Assembly (NCBI GenBank): GCA_002839705.1
Contig: PGYO01000003.1
Span: 1-64,000, forward strand
Reading direction: 5' to 3'
DNA from: Methanobacteriales archaeon HGW-Methanobacteriales-1
Lineage (GTDB): Archaea; Methanobacteriota; Methanobacteria; Methanobacteriales; Methanobacteriaceae
DNA: 64,000 nucleotides
Shown here: piece after piece, positions 29,852-41,136 of the stretch
Layout of the letters: each line of letters opens with the position of its first letter
Numbering within the stretch: the stretch's first letter is position 1
The notes under the pieces: generated by a model
The model's database searches: none
The model's input: only the letters and a program-made list of their open reading frames with translations
What the model was told of the DNA's origin: nothing
Translations under genes and position numbers: made by a program

Positions 29852-30991
29852 ATGGGAAAAGCAGAAGAAATAAGTACAACTAAATATCTCATTCACGCTC
29901 AAATTAATGCTAATGGAATCGTGGAAAAGCCTGACGTGGTTGGTGCCATATTTGGCCAAACTGAAGGACTTTTAAGTAACGATTTGGATCTAAGAGAACT
30001 ACAAAAAACTGGGAGAATAGGTCGAATTAAAGTAAATATTACCTCCCGAGGGGGTCGATCTAAAGGAGAAATAGTTATACCTTCCAGTCTAGATCGAGTA
30101 GAAACTGCCATATTAGCTGCATCTTTAGAGACTATAAACCGAGTAGGACCCTGCGAGGCCTATATTCAAGTTTCTAAAGTAGAAGATGTTCGCGCAGTTA
30201 AAAGGAAAAAAGTAGTGGACCGGGCAAAAGAAATATATGCCGGAATGATGGATGAAGTCACTCCTGAAAGTCTGAAAATGATTGAAGAAGTGAAAGAGGC
30301 CATGCGTATCCACGAAATAACCGATTTTGGGGATGAAAAACTCCCTGCAGGTCCAAATGTCCATACTTCAGATGCTATTCTAGTAGTAGAAGGTCGATCT
30401 GATGTTCTAAATCTTTTAAAACATGGAATTAAAAATGCTATTGCTGTGGAAGGCGTAAGTGTTCCAAAGACTGTGGCCGATTTAACCCGTAAAAAGACCG
30501 TTACTGCATTTGTAGATGGTGATAGGGGTGGAGAACTGATTTTAAAAGAACTTCTCCAAGTAGGAGAAATTGATTACGTTACTCGAGCTCCTAGAGGAAA
30601 AGAAGTAGAAGATTTGGGTAAAGACGAGATTATGGTAGCTCTTAGAGATAAAATGCCTATAGAACAAATGTTCCATGATTTGGGTATTAAGGTAGAACCT
30701 AAGAGTGAAGATAAAATGGTGGTTCTCAAAAACATTCTAACCGAGCTAGAAGGTTCTGGAAATGCTGAGATATTAGATGACGCCTTAAACATCTTAAAAG
30801 AAGTTAAAGTAGAAAATCTATACGATGAATTAAAAAAGATCAATAACCACCCCTACGCTGTAGTTTTTGACGGCGTAGTTAGTCAGAGACTTCTTGATAT
30901 TGCCCATGAGAAAGGTATTAAACATATCGTTGCCATTCGATCTGGAGAAATTGTCAAAAAGCCTGAAAAAGTGAAATTAATCACTCGCTAA
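29852..30991 (+). CDS. dnaG: Archaeal DnaG primase-like protein
   Basis: A 379-residue archaeal DnaG. The central Toprim domain (about 168-255) has [17 protein letters not shown] and the acidic [15 protein letters not shown]. The N-terminal region with IFGQTEGLL and [21 protein letters not shown] is specific to the archaeal form. Archaeal DnaG makes short RNA primers in vitro and also associates with the exosome. GGGAGGC before the ATG is a strong ribosome binding site. The chromosomal setting with XerA and a Toprim protein suggests a conserved information-processing cluster. Confidence 0.93.
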   Translation: MGKAEEISTTKYLIHAQINANGIVEKPDVVGAIFGQTEGLLSNDLDLRELQKTGRIGRIKVNITSRGGRSKGEIVIPSSLDRVETAILAASLETINRVGPCEAYIQVSKVEDVRAVKRKKVVDRAKEIYAGMMDEVTPESLKMIEEVKEAMRIHEITDFGDEKLPAGPNVHTSDAILVVEGRSDVLNLLKHGIKNAIAVEGVSVPKTVADLTRKKTVTAFVDGDRGGELILKELLQVGEIDYVTRAPRGKEVEDLGKDEIMVALRDKMPIEQMFHDLGIKVEPKSEDKMVVLKNILTELEGSGNAEILDDALNILKEVKVENLYDELKKINNHPYAVVFDGVVSQRLLDIAHEKGIKHIVAIRSGEIVKKPEKVKLITR

Positions 30992-31238
30992 TTTAATAAA
31001 TAAGATTTATAATCTTATATTAAATATTCTTTTAAAAAAGAATATTATAAACAAAAACGGAAGATTTCTTCCAAATTTTATTTTTTTATAATTTTTTAAT
31101 AGCTAAATTCAAAATTAAATTCCAACTGTTAAAATAATTCCATTCATAAATTCAAAAAAGAATATCATTAATTTATGAAAAAATTTGAAGGAAATTATAG
31201 ATAAATTGTACTAAATAATGCAAAAAGAAGGCATCAAA

Positions 31239-32750
31239 ATGTACATCAATATCAAAAACAATCTGGAAAATATTGAAACCACAAAAGATATTATTATTCC
31301 TAAAGATCCTCTTGAAAGGGTTATAGGGCATGAAGATATTATTCAACTTGTTAAAATTGCAGCAAAACAAAGAAGAAATCTTTTACTGGTAGGCCCTCCG
31401 GGAATTGGAAAATCTCTTATTGCTCAGGCCATTTCTTTTCATTTAACTCAACCTTCTGAGGAAATAAGTGCAGTTCACAATCCTGAACGACCAGAACGTC
31501 CGTTTATAGAAATTAAAACTCGTAAAGAGATTGCTGAAGATAGAGTTACTATTGAAAAGGCAGAAGGAGAATTTATAGATCCTCAAAATGTTCCAGATGC
31601 TGTTTCCGAACGATTAGGATTTAAATGTATGCACTGTGGAAATTATAATAGTGTCTATGAAAGTATATGTCCTAATTGTGGAGGGGACAAATTCTCACAT
31701 ATAAATGCCCGAAGAAAACATTTGGGCGACCTTTTAGGCATGTTTGAAATGAGTTCCGGACCAGTAAACATTCCTCAGGATAGAGTAACTACTACTCGTG
31801 AAATAAATGGTCGAGAAGAAGTAGTGATTTACGAGAGGCTGGGCGGAGACCAGATAAAAGTTCTTGATCAGAAGGCCCTGGAAAAAAGAAGAGAGTTAGT
31901 AGATGAAAAACCAATGAATGTGGTAGTTCCTCTTAAAAGAAAATTCTTCATTCAGGCCACCGGGGCTAGTGAAACAGAATTACTAGGTGATGTTAGACAT
32001 GACCCATATGGAGGACATCCTGATCTTGGAACTCAGCCTTACGAACGTGTAGTTCCCGGAGCAATTCATGAAGCTCATGAAGGAGTTTTATTTGTAGATG
32101 AAATAGTCCATATTTCCCACTTGCAGAGATTTATTCTTAGTGCCATGCAAGATAAGGTTTTTCCAATTGTAGGGAGAAATCCACAAAGTGCAGGAAGCTC
32201 AGTTAGAGTAGAAAACGTTCCATGTGATTTTATTTTTGTAGGTGCTTGCAATATAGCTGATTTGAAACATATATTACCACCACTAAGATCACGTATCCAG
32301 GGAGAAGGATATGAAATCTTAATGAATACAACCATGCCTATTAATGAGGAAAATGAAGCAAAAATAGCCCAATTTGTGGCCCAAGAAATAGAACTCGATG
32401 GAAAAATCCCTCATGCAACATTAGGAGCTATTGAAATTCTGATTAGAGAAGCCAAGAAACGAGCTAAAATCATCGATGATAAAAATGATTCTTTTACCCT
32501 TCGATTAAGAGATTTAGGCGGGGTAATTAGAATGGCTGGAGATATGGCAGTTATGAACCAGAACCCATATATAACTCAAGAACATATGAATTTAGCTGCT
32601 AAAAAGGCAGTATCCATTGAAGATCAGATTATTCAAAGATATCAAACTTATGAAAATGCATTGCAAAAAGATCTAACTAGCTCCCAGCAATCAGTTAATC
32701 CTCACAATAAAAAATATCAAAATGAAAACGTTGACCGTAGTTATATGTAG
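31239..32750 (+). CDS. Lon-like AAA+ ATPase with zinc ribbon, no protease domain
   Basis: A 503-residue AAA+ protein related to archaeal LonB and ChlI-type ATPases. Walker A is GPPGIGKS (51-58) and Walker B is GVLFVDEI. Between them sits a zinc ribbon with C130, C133, C144 and C147 (CMHCG and CPNCGG) and then a long insert. The C-terminal helical lid has DKNDSFTLRLRDLGGVIRMAGD. The Ser-Lys protease domain of Lon and the membrane helices of LonB are both missing; the tail is polar and ends after about 30 residues. It is probably a remodelling ATPase. ATG 31239 has AGAAGG upstream and is preferred over ATG 31218. XerA follows on the same strand. Confidence 0.8.
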   Translation: MYINIKNNLENIETTKDIIIPKDPLERVIGHEDIIQLVKIAAKQRRNLLLVGPPGIGKSLIAQAISFHLTQPSEEISAVHNPERPERPFIEIKTRKEIAEDRVTIEKAEGEFIDPQNVPDAVSERLGFKCMHCGNYNSVYESICPNCGGDKFSHINARRKHLGDLLGMFEMSSGPVNIPQDRVTTTREINGREEVVIYERLGGDQIKVLDQKALEKRRELVDEKPMNVVVPLKRKFFIQATGASETELLGDVRHDPYGGHPDLGTQPYERVVPGAIHEAHEGVLFVDEIVHISHLQRFILSAMQDKVFPIVGRNPQSAGSSVRVENVPCDFIFVGACNIADLKHILPPLRSRIQGEGYEILMNTTMPINEENEAKIAQFVAQEIELDGKIPHATLGAIEILIREAKKRAKIIDDKNDSFTLRLRDLGGVIRMAGDMAVMNQNPYITQEHMNLAAKKAVSIEDQIIQRYQTYENALQKDLTSSQQSVNPHNKKYQNENVDRSYM

Positions 32751-32969
32751 AAATTTGGGGAAAAGTTATTTATAAAAAATAATATAAAGACATATTATAA
32801 CTACAATAGCCCATCAAAATAATCAAATAGTTCAACATTGCATAAGAATAAGTTGAGCAATTTGAATTTAATATTATATTAAACTGATGCACTTTCCCAT
32901 GAATAAATACAATAAAAAGGTATTTAAGGACAATATGAGTGTTATGGAATATTGTAAGAATAAATAAAA

Positions 32970-33980
32970 ATGTCTGATATGATGAATCCTTATTCCCAAC
33001 AAATTGGCAGAGCATCTGCGTCTGATTCTGGAAGTTTTCAGCAGAATTTCCCTGCAGAATTTAATGATGGCAAAAGAAAAACAGTTCTAGAAGCCTTTGA
33101 TTTTCCAGATATGATTGAAGAATACCTCATAGAACTTGAAATCAGAAATTATTCTAGAAATACCATTAAAACATATAAATCAATCGTAAATAATTTTTAT
33201 AAATTCTTATTAACTGAAAAAGATCTTTATGACGATAGAAGAGTTCTAAGGTCATTCAAAAGGTATATACAATACCTCAAAAGAGAAAAAAACGTTTCTC
33301 AAAATTATATTTACCTAGTTACAGTTGTGGTTAAGAAATTCTTAGAATTTAATGATATTGATTTTTTAAAGGATGTTAAAACACCTAAAAGAACCAAATC
33401 CCTACCCAAATCACTTAATGAGGGCGAAGTAATAAAATTAATCAATGCAGTGAACTGTGATGGGCCAAAAGAGGGAGATTCAGCTCTTCAAACCAGCAAT
33501 AAACTCAGAAACAGATTAATACTGGCGTTACTTTACTCTTCAGGACTTAGAGTATCCGAACTAGTTTCATTAAGAATTGATGACGTTGATTTGGAGGATA
33601 GAACACTTAGAATCCGAGGAAAGGGTGAAAAAGATCGTATTGTGCTTTTTGATGAAGAAACCCGAGTATTAATTGATACTTACATAGAAGTTAGGTTCCA
33701 TCAAGGAGAACACTTGTTTTTGAATAGATTCGGAAATAATTTAACTCCCCGCTATGTTCAGATGATGATAAAAAACTATGCTGAAATGGCCGGCATAAAA
33801 AAGAGAGTTACACCCCATATTCTAAGGCACTCTTTTGCAACTCATCTGTTAAAGAACGGAGTGGATATTAGAGCTATTCAACAATTATTGGGACACTCTA
33901 ACCTGTCTACAACCCAAATCTATACCAGTGTGGATATGCAAACCCTCAGGAATGTTTATGATCGGGCCAAGCTTCATTAA
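32970..33980 (+). CDS. xerA: XerA tyrosine recombinase
   Basis: A 336-residue tyrosine recombinase, probably the archaeal XerA that resolves chromosome dimers at dif. The catalytic set is complete: R194 (SSGLRVSEL), K218 (RGKGEKDR), H283 and R286 ([12 protein letters not shown]), H309 ([13 protein letters not shown]) and Y318. The N-terminal SAM-like core-binding domain spans about 45-135, after a 40-residue polar extension. It follows dnaG and the AAA+ gene in a housekeeping setting with no attachment-site repeats or phage genes, so it is not taken as a mobile integrase. ATG codons at 32979 and 32982 are alternative starts. Confidence 0.88.
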   Translation: MSDMMNPYSQQIGRASASDSGSFQQNFPAEFNDGKRKTVLEAFDFPDMIEEYLIELEIRNYSRNTIKTYKSIVNNFYKFLLTEKDLYDDRRVLRSFKRYIQYLKREKNVSQNYIYLVTVVVKKFLEFNDIDFLKDVKTPKRTKSLPKSLNEGEVIKLINAVNCDGPKEGDSALQTSNKLRNRLILALLYSSGLRVSELVSLRIDDVDLEDRTLRIRGKGEKDRIVLFDEETRVLIDTYIEVRFHQGEHLFLNRFGNNLTPRYVQMMIKNYAEMAGIKKRVTPHILRHSFATHLLKNGVDIRAIQQLLGHSNLSTTQIYTSVDMQTLRNVYDRAKLH

Positions 33981-34070
33981 AATAAAATGTATTTATTAAT
34001 TTTTAAATTAATTTTAAAAATTTATTATTTCAGAAAACATTGAAAGAAATAACTAATAAAAATAAATAAA

Positions 34071-35165
34071 TTAATTATCATCTTTATAATCTAATTTTAC
34101 CCGTTCAGTGTATCTTAATTCTTCAAAATTAATTTTAAAAGAAGTACCTTCAGTTCCATCAAAATCTACAGAACCGCCTAATTGTTTAATAAGTGTGTTA
34201 ACCATTCTAAATCCAAAAGATCCTTTGCAAGGGAATTCAACATCAGAAGGTATTCCAACACCATTGTCACTTATGAAAAGAGCATACCTACCTCTTTTAT
34301 CAGAGCGAAGCTCAATTAATATTTCTCCTTTTTCAATTTCAGACAAATCTAAAAAAGCGTGTTTTAGGGAATTACTGAGAATTTCATTGATAATCAGTCC
34401 ACAAGGAATCGCGGTTTCTACATTGAGAAAAACATCATCGGAATTAATAGTAATATTGATATTTGGATCTTTTTTATAAGAACTAGATAACTGAGAAGCT
34501 AGACCAACCAGATAATGATTAAAATCTATGCTAGATAAATCATCAGACTGATAAACTCTTTCATGTATCATAGACATTGATTTGAGCTGGTTGACATAAT
34601 CTTTGAAAAAATCATGTACCCGTTCATCTTCAAAATATTTTGATTGTAGAGAAAGAAGACTGATAATAATTTGAAGGTTGTTATTAACCCGGTGGTGAAT
34701 TTCACGCATTAATGTCTCTTTTTCATTCAGAGATTTTTCCAAGTATTTATTGATTGCTTTTTGCTGTATAAGTTGAAGACGACTCTTACGGGCTTCATGT
34801 TTATACAATGCCATTTCAATATTAATTTGAAGATCTCTTTCTTTGAAAGGTTTAAGTATGTATCCATAAGGTTCTGTCTTTTTGGCCCTTTGTAAAATTT
34901 CTTTATTACTATATGCTGTTAGGTAAACAACAGGAATATCATACCTTTCAGAAATTTTCTGAGCGGTTTCAATCCCATCCATTTCACCTTCCAACATGAT
35001 ATCCATTAAAACAGAATCCGGGCAGTATTCCTCTATTTTTAGAAGAGCCTCTTCACCAGATGGAGTAATAGCTGGAACATGATAACCTAAATCTTCCAGA
35101 ATCAATTTTATATCCTGGGCAACTAGTTCTTCATCTTCCACAATAATTATTTTCTCATTTGCCAT
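34071..35165 (-). CDS. Receiver-histidine kinase hybrid (REC-HisKA_2-HATPase)
   Basis: A 364-residue cytoplasmic signalling protein. The receiver domain (1-125) has D55 as phosphoacceptor in SVLMDIML, with acidic E10/D11 and K105 in ILKPF. A coiled linker leads to a HisKA_2 domain with H157 in [12 protein letters not shown], and then the ATPase domain with [12 protein letters not shown] and DNGVGIP. With the receiver at the N-terminus and no membrane helix, it probably receives phosphate from, or passes it to, the overlapping upstream kinase. It overlaps that gene by 11 bases. Confidence 0.88.
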   Translation of the reverse strand: MANEKIIIVEDEELVAQDIKLILEDLGYHVPAITPSGEEALLKIEEYCPDSVLMDIMLEGEMDGIETAQKISERYDIPVVYLTAYSNKEILQRAKKTEPYGYILKPFKERDLQINIEMALYKHEARKSRLQLIQQKAINKYLEKSLNEKETLMREIHHRVNNNLQIIISLLSLQSKYFEDERVHDFFKDYVNQLKSMSMIHERVYQSDDLSSIDFNHYLVGLASQLSSSYKKDPNINITINSDDVFLNVETAIPCGLIINEILSNSLKHAFLDLSEIEKGEILIELRSDKRGRYALFISDNGVGIPSDVEFPCKGSFGFRMVNTLIKQLGGSVDFDGTEGTSFKINFEELRYTERVKLDYKDDN

Positions 35166-36600
35166 TAGGTATTCTTCCCCTGTAATTTAATTCCTGAAAA
35201 CTAATTTTAAATCTAGTCCCCTTAGATCTATCAATAACCATTTCACCATTTATTCGCTTACTGAGATGTTGAACCAATTCTAAACCAAAACTATCGATTT
35301 TATCCAGGTTCAATTGAGAAGGTAAACCCTGCCCATCATCAGCTACATTAAGGATAATTTTATTATTTTCCAGGTCTTTACTAAGGCCCACAAAAATTTC
35401 CCCATTTTCTGATGGTTTGAAAGCATGTTTAAGTGAATTGGTCAAAAGTTCATTAACAATAAGACCACAAGAAATAGCAGTTTCAATATTCAATTTAACG
35501 TCATCTAATTCTAATTTTAATTTTATTCTACTGGAGTCCGTAGGGAAAAAGTGTAAAAGATCACCAGTTAAACTTTTTAGATAATCTGAAAAATCAATAC
35601 ATCCCATATCCTGAGATTGATATAATTTTTCATGCACCAGAGCTATAGAACTAACCCTATTCTGGCTTTCTCTAAAAATTTCTAAAGCCTCTGGATCATT
35701 AATATGATAAGATTGAAGTCTAAGTAAGCTGGAAATAACTTGTAAATTATTTTTTACCCGGTGATGTATTTCCTGTAAAAGTAACTCTTTTTCTTTTAAA
35801 GATTCTTTTAATTTATCTTCTGCAATTTTACGACGTGTAACATCTTGTTCAGTTCCGATAATTCGCAAAACTTCACCATGATCCCCATGAATAACTTCAC
35901 CATGGGACGAAACAAATCTAACATCACCATTAGGGCGAGATATTCTATATTCTGCAGAAAAAGGCATTAAATTATCTAGAGAATTATTTATACTTTCAGA
36001 AACTGACTTCTGATCATCAAAATGAATTCTATCCATGAAAGAGTCAAAATTAGCATTAAAAGTTTCTTTTTCAATACCGGAAATTCTATAAAATTCATCC
36101 GAACAATCCATAGTACTTGAATGAATATCCCATTCCCAACTCCCAATATGGCCTATTTTTTGGGCTTCCATTAGCTGCCAGTGACTTTTTATCAGTTGTT
36201 CTTCAGCACTTTTACGTTTTTGTTGTTCTTTAACCTCTTCTATGGCCCTTTTAATTGCTGGAACAATTTTAGAAAGATTACTTTTTAGAACATAGTCTGT
36301 TGCACCGTTTTTAAGAGCATCTACTGCAAATTCTTCCCCAATAGTTCCACTGACAAATATAAATGGTACTTCTGGACAATTCTCCTTGGCAATTTCCATA
36401 GCAGAAATACCATCAAAGTGAGGTAGTGAATGATCAGCTAAAATTAAATCAGGTTTAAATTCATTTATTTCTCTTAAAAAATCTTCTTCAAGTTCTACTG
36501 TTCTTGAATTGAAATCAATACCTGATTTTTTTATTTCACGCTCCATTAACTCCACATCAAATGGAACATCCTCCAGTATCAATATATTATAAGTTTTCAT
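35155..36600 (-). CDS. Receiver-PAS-histidine kinase hybrid
   Basis: A 481-residue protein with a receiver (1-120; D56 in LILADHSLP), a PAS domain (about 145-258, [10 protein letters not shown] to [10 protein letters not shown]), and a HisKA_2 kinase with H279 in [13 protein letters not shown] and ATPase motifs [12 protein letters not shown] and DDGQGLP. There is no membrane segment, so it senses a cytoplasmic signal, perhaps redox or a small ligand, through PAS. It is the first gene of a two-gene unit. No DNA-binding output regulator is encoded nearby. Confidence 0.88.
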   Translation of the reverse strand: MKTYNILILEDVPFDVELMEREIKKSGIDFNSRTVELEEDFLREINEFKPDLILADHSLPHFDGISAMEIAKENCPEVPFIFVSGTIGEEFAVDALKNGATDYVLKSNLSKIVPAIKRAIEEVKEQQKRKSAEEQLIKSHWQLMEAQKIGHIGSWEWDIHSSTMDCSDEFYRISGIEKETFNANFDSFMDRIHFDDQKSVSESINNSLDNLMPFSAEYRISRPNGDVRFVSSHGEVIHGDHGEVLRIIGTEQDVTRRKIAEDKLKESLKEKELLLQEIHHRVKNNLQVISSLLRLQSYHINDPEALEIFRESQNRVSSIALVHEKLYQSQDMGCIDFSDYLKSLTGDLLHFFPTDSSRIKLKLELDDVKLNIETAISCGLIVNELLTNSLKHAFKPSENGEIFVGLSKDLENNKIILNVADDGQGLPSQLNLDKIDSFGLELVQHLSKRINGEMVIDRSKGTRFKISFQELNYRGRIPNGK

Positions 36601-37008
36601 GGTCTCAGATTAGTTGTATTCTTATTCAAAAGACAATATGAATTGATTTAATTCTGATTCTTAACATATGATTATGAACTATTCATCCACTAGTTATTTT
36701 CGTGATTATCTATTGTTAATATTAAAGATTTACTAAATAGGTAAATTACTAAATAGTTTCGATGACTCATCTTAAATTATTAAAATTTAGTTAATTGATT
36801 TAATTTTAATTAATTTATTTTAGTCTAATTAATTTTTTTAATTAAGTTATTTAAATAATTATATATTGAATTTTAAAAAAATCTTAATAATAAATAACAT
36901 TCTAGAATGAATTATTATTTAATTGTGGAATAACATAAACATTATAACAAATCCATTAACTATTAATTTAATTTATTTCAGACATTAAAAATTGATGAAG
37001 GAGTTATT
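36601..37008. other. Divergent AT-rich spacer
   Basis: Four hundred bases between the kinase pair and the DUF523/DUF1722 gene. No frame or RNA-like structure is supported; the sequence is almost entirely A and T. GGAG at its end serves the TTG start at 37009. Confidence 0.4.
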
Positions 37009-37965
37009 TTGAGAAAATATCAAATCCCCAATTTATTAGTCAGTAAATGCATAGAATTTGAATCTTGCCGTTATAATGGACTTATAATTGCCAGCCCACT
37101 TATTAAGAAATTAAAAGATTACGTTAATTTTATCCCTGTTTGTCCAGAAGTAGAAATAGGTTTAGGAATACCTAGAGACCCCATTAGATTGGTAGAAATA
37201 AATGGAGAAATAAATCTCATACAACCTTCAAAGGACCTTAATTTAACTCAAAGTATGGAAGAATTTTCCAGCTCTTTTTTAAGCTCATTAACAGATATAG
37301 ATGGTTTTATTTTAAAAAATAAATCTCCTTCATGTGGGGTAAAGGCAGTTAGAGTCTATCCACATCCAGGAAATTCTCGGCCAAAAACAGATGGCATAGG
37401 CCTTTTTGCAAATTCTGTTTTTAATAAATTTCCATACACCCCCCTTGAAGATGAAGGGCGTTTAAGAAATTTGCAAATAAGAGAAGATTTTTTAACAGCA
37501 ATTTACACGTTATCTGACTTCAGAAATGTGAAAAAAAGTCAGAAAGTTTCTGAATTAATTGATTTCCATCGGCAAAATAAGTTTTTGCTAATGGCCTATA
37601 ATCAAAATATAATGAAAGAAATGGGAAAAATTCTTGGTGAACAAAAAAATTATTCTAATGAGGACTTATTTTCCAAATACAAGAATATGTTAGGTAAAAG
37701 CCTCAAAAAACCTCCCGAAATTCCTTCAAATATTAATGTACTGCTGCATGTTTTTGGATACATCTCAGATAAACTTAATCATGAAGAAAAAGCATTTTTC
37801 TTAGATTCACTGGAAAAATACCGGCATGGAATAATGCCATTATTAGTATGTCTTAATTTGCTAAAATCTTGGATAATTAGATTTGAACAGGATTATTTAG
37901 CTCATCAGACTTTTTTTCAACCTTACCCTCCAGAATTAATGCCAGTTACAATCATAGAACGATAA
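37009..37965 (+). CDS. RudS-like tRNA 4-thiouridine desulfidase (DUF523-DUF1722)
   Basis: A 318-residue fusion of DUF523 (TudS, about 1-150) and DUF1722 (about 190-310). TudS-type proteins remove sulfur from thiouracil using a [4Fe-4S] cluster held by three cysteines. The candidate ligands are visible in SKCIEFESCRYNG (C14, C20), PVCPE (C45) and SPSCGVKAV (C109). The fusion with DUF1722 was described in bacteria as RudS, which acts on tRNA 4-thiouridine. The TTG start follows AAGGAG. The next gene, 94 bases on, encodes a photolyase, as with ybgA-phr in E. coli. The archaeal substrate is inferred. Confidence 0.78.
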   Translation: MRKYQIPNLLVSKCIEFESCRYNGLIIASPLIKKLKDYVNFIPVCPEVEIGLGIPRDPIRLVEINGEINLIQPSKDLNLTQSMEEFSSSFLSSLTDIDGFILKNKSPSCGVKAVRVYPHPGNSRPKTDGIGLFANSVFNKFPYTPLEDEGRLRNLQIREDFLTAIYTLSDFRNVKKSQKVSELIDFHRQNKFLLMAYNQNIMKEMGKILGEQKNYSNEDLFSKYKNMLGKSLKKPPEIPSNINVLLHVFGYISDKLNHEEKAFFLDSLEKYRHGIMPLLVCLNLLKSWIIRFEQDYLAHQTFFQPYPPELMPVTIIER

Positions 37966-38059
37966 TATAGAACTATGAAAATTAAATTAATGCTGATAAT
38001 ATCATAGGTATACTTGAATTTAATGCAAATTTAATGCAAGTAAAAAAGAAGGTTAAAAC

Positions 38060-39427
38060 TTGATTCATGATGAGAGAATAGAATATTTGAATTCAAATAC
38101 CTTTCAAAAAGGAGATTACATCCTTTACTGGATGCAGGCATCTCCGAGAAGTCATTATAATCATACATTAGAATATGCAATTGAAAAAGCTAATGAAATA
38201 GAAAAACCACTTATCACTTATTTTGGAATCAGTGAAAATTTTCCCAACGCAAATAATAGGCATTATTATTTTTTAATTCAAGGGCTGAAAGAAACTGCTT
38301 TATCTTTAGAAAAACGGAACATTCATATGGTCCTATTGCAGGAAAATCCCGCGAAGGGTGCTATTCAACTATCAAAAAATGCAGTATTGGCCATTACCGA
38401 TATGGGTTACTTAAAAATTCAAAGAGAATGTAGGGAAAAGGTCGCTTCCACTATTAAATGTCCTTTAATTCAAGTGGAGACTAATGTAATAGTACCTGTT
38501 CAAACAGCATCACCTAAGGAAGAATATTCTGCAGGAACAATCAGAAAAAAGATTCAGCGAGAATTAGATTATTTTATGGTTCCACTACGCGAACAATTGC
38601 TTGAAAAAAATTCTTTGGATTTTAATTTAAAAACTAATTCAAAATTAGATTCTAAAAAATTCAACCTTGAAAACTTGGAAAAATCTATTAAAAACCTGAA
38701 ATTAAAGGATGATATAAGTCCCGGCATTTTCCAAGGAGGTACTGATAATGCTTTGAATTTGTTTCATTCCTTTGTTGAAAATAAAATAGACAAATTTGAA
38801 GACTTGAGAAATGACCCTGCAGAGAATTATCTTTCAAATATGAGCCCATATCTCCATTTTGGCCAAATTTCACCATTATATTTAGCATTGGAAGTTTCTA
38901 AAATAGAAAGTCCGGGGAAAGATTCCTTCCTGGAAGAATTAATAATAAGAAGAGAATTAAGCATGAATTTGGCCCATTACAATGATAATTACGATAAATT
39001 TGATTGTTTACCAGATTGGGCTAAGAAAACATTGTTAGAACATCGAAATGATATTAGGGAGTATAGTTACACTTTAGAAGAGCTTGAAACCGCTAAAACA
39101 CACGATCCTTACTGGAATGCTGCTCAAAAGGAAATGATTATTACTGGAAAAATGCACGGTTATATGCGGATGTATTGGGGTAAAAAAATTATAGAGTGGA
39201 CTAATGATCCTAGAAATGCATATGATATTGCAGTGTATTTAAATGACAAATATGAAATTGATGGAAGGGATCCCAATGGATATGCTGGTGTTGCATGGTG
39301 TTTTGGAAAACATGATAGGGCCTGGAAAGAAAGAGAAATATTTGGAAAGGTCCGTTACATGAATGCTAATGGATTAAAAAGAAAGTTCAAAATAGAAAAA
39401 TATGTAGATCGCATTAATCAACTTTAA
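38060..39427 (+). CDS. phr: Class II deoxyribodipyrimidine photolyase
   Basis: A 455-residue FAD enzyme that splits cyclobutane pyrimidine dimers in light. It belongs to class II by [26 protein letters not shown] near the N-terminus, and by [27 protein letters not shown] and the C-terminal [17 protein letters not shown] and [23 protein letters not shown]. The start is a TTG preceded by GAAGG; no ATG is in frame nearby. Methanosarcina has a well-studied class II enzyme. It follows the RudS-like gene on the same strand. Confidence 0.95.
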   Translation: MIHDERIEYLNSNTFQKGDYILYWMQASPRSHYNHTLEYAIEKANEIEKPLITYFGISENFPNANNRHYYFLIQGLKETALSLEKRNIHMVLLQENPAKGAIQLSKNAVLAITDMGYLKIQRECREKVASTIKCPLIQVETNVIVPVQTASPKEEYSAGTIRKKIQRELDYFMVPLREQLLEKNSLDFNLKTNSKLDSKKFNLENLEKSIKNLKLKDDISPGIFQGGTDNALNLFHSFVENKIDKFEDLRNDPAENYLSNMSPYLHFGQISPLYLALEVSKIESPGKDSFLEELIIRRELSMNLAHYNDNYDKFDCLPDWAKKTLLEHRNDIREYSYTLEELETAKTHDPYWNAAQKEMIITGKMHGYMRMYWGKKIIEWTNDPRNAYDIAVYLNDKYEIDGRDPNGYAGVAWCFGKHDRAWKEREIFGKVRYMNANGLKRKFKIEKYVDRINQL

Positions 39428-39777
39428 CAAAAATTGAAACTACTCTACCCCAATTTAATATCCCAATATTTATTATTTTTATCTAATCATTTTCTTTATT
39501 AAGGTTTATTTTAGGTTTTATATTATTTCAAAATAAGTTCTAAAATTTAATAATAAGATTCTAATTTATTAATTCATAATACTACCGTAGAATAACCGAA
39601 TTATTAATCAATTGATATATTTTAAAATAAAGTTTTTATAATACTGTCACCTAATTAATTAAGGAAGTATATTCTTCCTATTTCTAAATACTAATGAATT
39701 TGATAAAAATTTTGGAAAAATTATTAGCTTAATTAAATGAATTGATAAGCAGCATCCAAAATATTGGAGGATTTGAA
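39428..39777. other. AT-rich spacer before bioY
   Basis: About 350 bases with no gene. A small hairpin (GGAAG/CTTCC, about 39662-39677) lies 100 bases before the bioY start. GGAGG at 39766-39770 is the bioY ribosome binding site. Confidence 0.35.
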
Positions 39778-40440
39778 TTGAACATAACATTAAATAATTA
39801 TTATAAAAAACGTTTTGACTTTTTTAAATGGAGGAGTCATCAATCATTGGCTTACAAAGTAGTTATGGCATTTTTCATGGCATGCATAACTGGAATGATG
39901 GCCCAAATAATAATTCCATTGCCCTGGACTCCAGTACCAATAACCGCCCAAACATTCGCAGTTTTAATAGCTGGAATAGTCCTCGGAAGATACTGGGGAG
40001 GATTAAGCCAGATTATGTATATTGGTATAGGAATATTAGGAGTTCCATGGTTTACACAAATGTCTGGAGGCCTGGATGTTCTTTTAGGTGCCACTGGAGG
40101 TTATTTGATTGGATTTGTATTAGCTTCCCTTTTCTTAGGCCATTTTGCAGATAAATACATCCGAGCAAGAAGTTTCACAACTATGTTCGGACTCATGATC
40201 TTTGCCAGCTTCGTTTTAATTTATGTGCCAGGACTAATTGGTCTGGGACTATGGTTATCTACAACCACTGGTGGTTTCCCTGGAATCTGGCAGTTACTGG
40301 CCATGGGATTAATTCCATTTGTTATTGGAGATTTAATAAAAGTTGCTGGGGCTTCTGCATTTACCAAAATTATAATGCCTAAAGAACCCTTTGAGGGAGA
40401 ATTAGATATTGAGCAGTCAAAAAATTGGAGAATATTCTGA
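39778..40440 (+). CDS. bioY: BioY biotin transporter S component
   Basis: Substrate-binding membrane subunit of an ECF-type biotin transporter, 220 residues with six helices. Typical features are PLPWTPVPITAQTFAVLIAGIVLG, then GGLDVLLGATGGYLIGFVLAS and a late GDLIKVAGASAFTKII. The frame extends upstream to 39742, but TTG 39778 follows a perfect GGAGG by seven bases and is chosen. No ECF A or T component is nearby; some BioY proteins work alone or share an energising module. The DUF1284 gene overlaps its end by 32 bases. Confidence 0.9.
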   Translation: MNITLNNYYKKRFDFFKWRSHQSLAYKVVMAFFMACITGMMAQIIIPLPWTPVPITAQTFAVLIAGIVLGRYWGGLSQIMYIGIGILGVPWFTQMSGGLDVLLGATGGYLIGFVLASLFLGHFADKYIRARSFTTMFGLMIFASFVLIYVPGLIGLGLWLSTTTGGFPGIWQLLAMGLIPFVIGDLIKVAGASAFTKIIMPKEPFEGELDIEQSKNWRIF

Positions 40441-40852
40441 TACCATTCGTATCAGAGCACATCATCTCCTTTGCATCCAGGGATTTCAGGGCAAAGGTTA
40501 CAGTGCAGATTTTATAAATAATATGAATCAAATCATATATTTTTTAAATGATGGTATCTCTAAAAAAATAAGAGTAATTAATCATGACGATGACATCTGC
40601 ACTCACTGTCCACACCTAGAAAAAACTCATTTAGAGAAAAATATTTGCTCACAGTTCCCTGAATCCGAAAAAAGAATTAAAAAAATGGATGATTTAACTA
40701 TAAAATTATTAAAGTTAGAATGTGGTCAAAAATACAATTATAAATATATTTTCAGTAGAATAAACGAGATTATTAGTTTTTATCAAATAAAAAATATTTG
40801 TGGCCATTGCTCTTGGAATAAAGACTGCTTATTTTATTTAAAATTTATATAA
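40409..40852 (+). CDS. DUF1284 cysteine-rich protein
   Basis: A 147-residue protein matching DUF1284. The hallmark is IRIRAHHLLCIQGFQGKGYS near the start, followed by several cysteines (CTHCPHLEK, NICSQFP, then CGHCSWNKDC) that suggest a metal or iron-sulfur site. The family is seen in methanogens and clostridia and has no known function. The TTG at 40409 has GGGAGA eight bases upstream, inside bioY, so the pair is translationally coupled; the exact start is not certain. Confidence 0.72.
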   Translation: MSSQKIGEYSDTIRIRAHHLLCIQGFQGKGYSADFINNMNQIIYFLNDGISKKIRVINHDDDICTHCPHLEKTHLEKNICSQFPESEKRIKKMDDLTIKLLKLECGQKYNYKYIFSRINEIISFYQIKNICGHCSWNKDCLFYLKFI

Positions 40853-41136
40853 ACTGAAAATAATTTTATTTTTGAATTTACTTATTGATTTTTTACGGAT
40901 TTTTAGGATTATAGATAATTTATAGTTTTTAAAGATATTTACGAAAACATCTATTTCATCTTATTAAATTTAATATTATTTTAATTTAGAATTCATTTAA
41001 AAATATTTAATATAAATAATAAGGAATATCTAATTAAATAATAATATTAATTACATTTAGTTTAAGGTAACTGTTTAAATGCGATTTCATGAGAATTAAT
41101 TATCATAATCACCAGAAATCAAAGGGAAATAAAAAA

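Noticed and set aside
32970-33980. Tyrosine recombinase as integrase of a mobile element
   Set aside because: Housekeeping neighbours, no attachment repeats, no phage genes, and the sequence fits chromosomal XerA.
39828-40154. Overlapping plus-strand frame inside bioY
   Set aside because: It is a shadow of the well-supported BioY frame and has no protein-like features.
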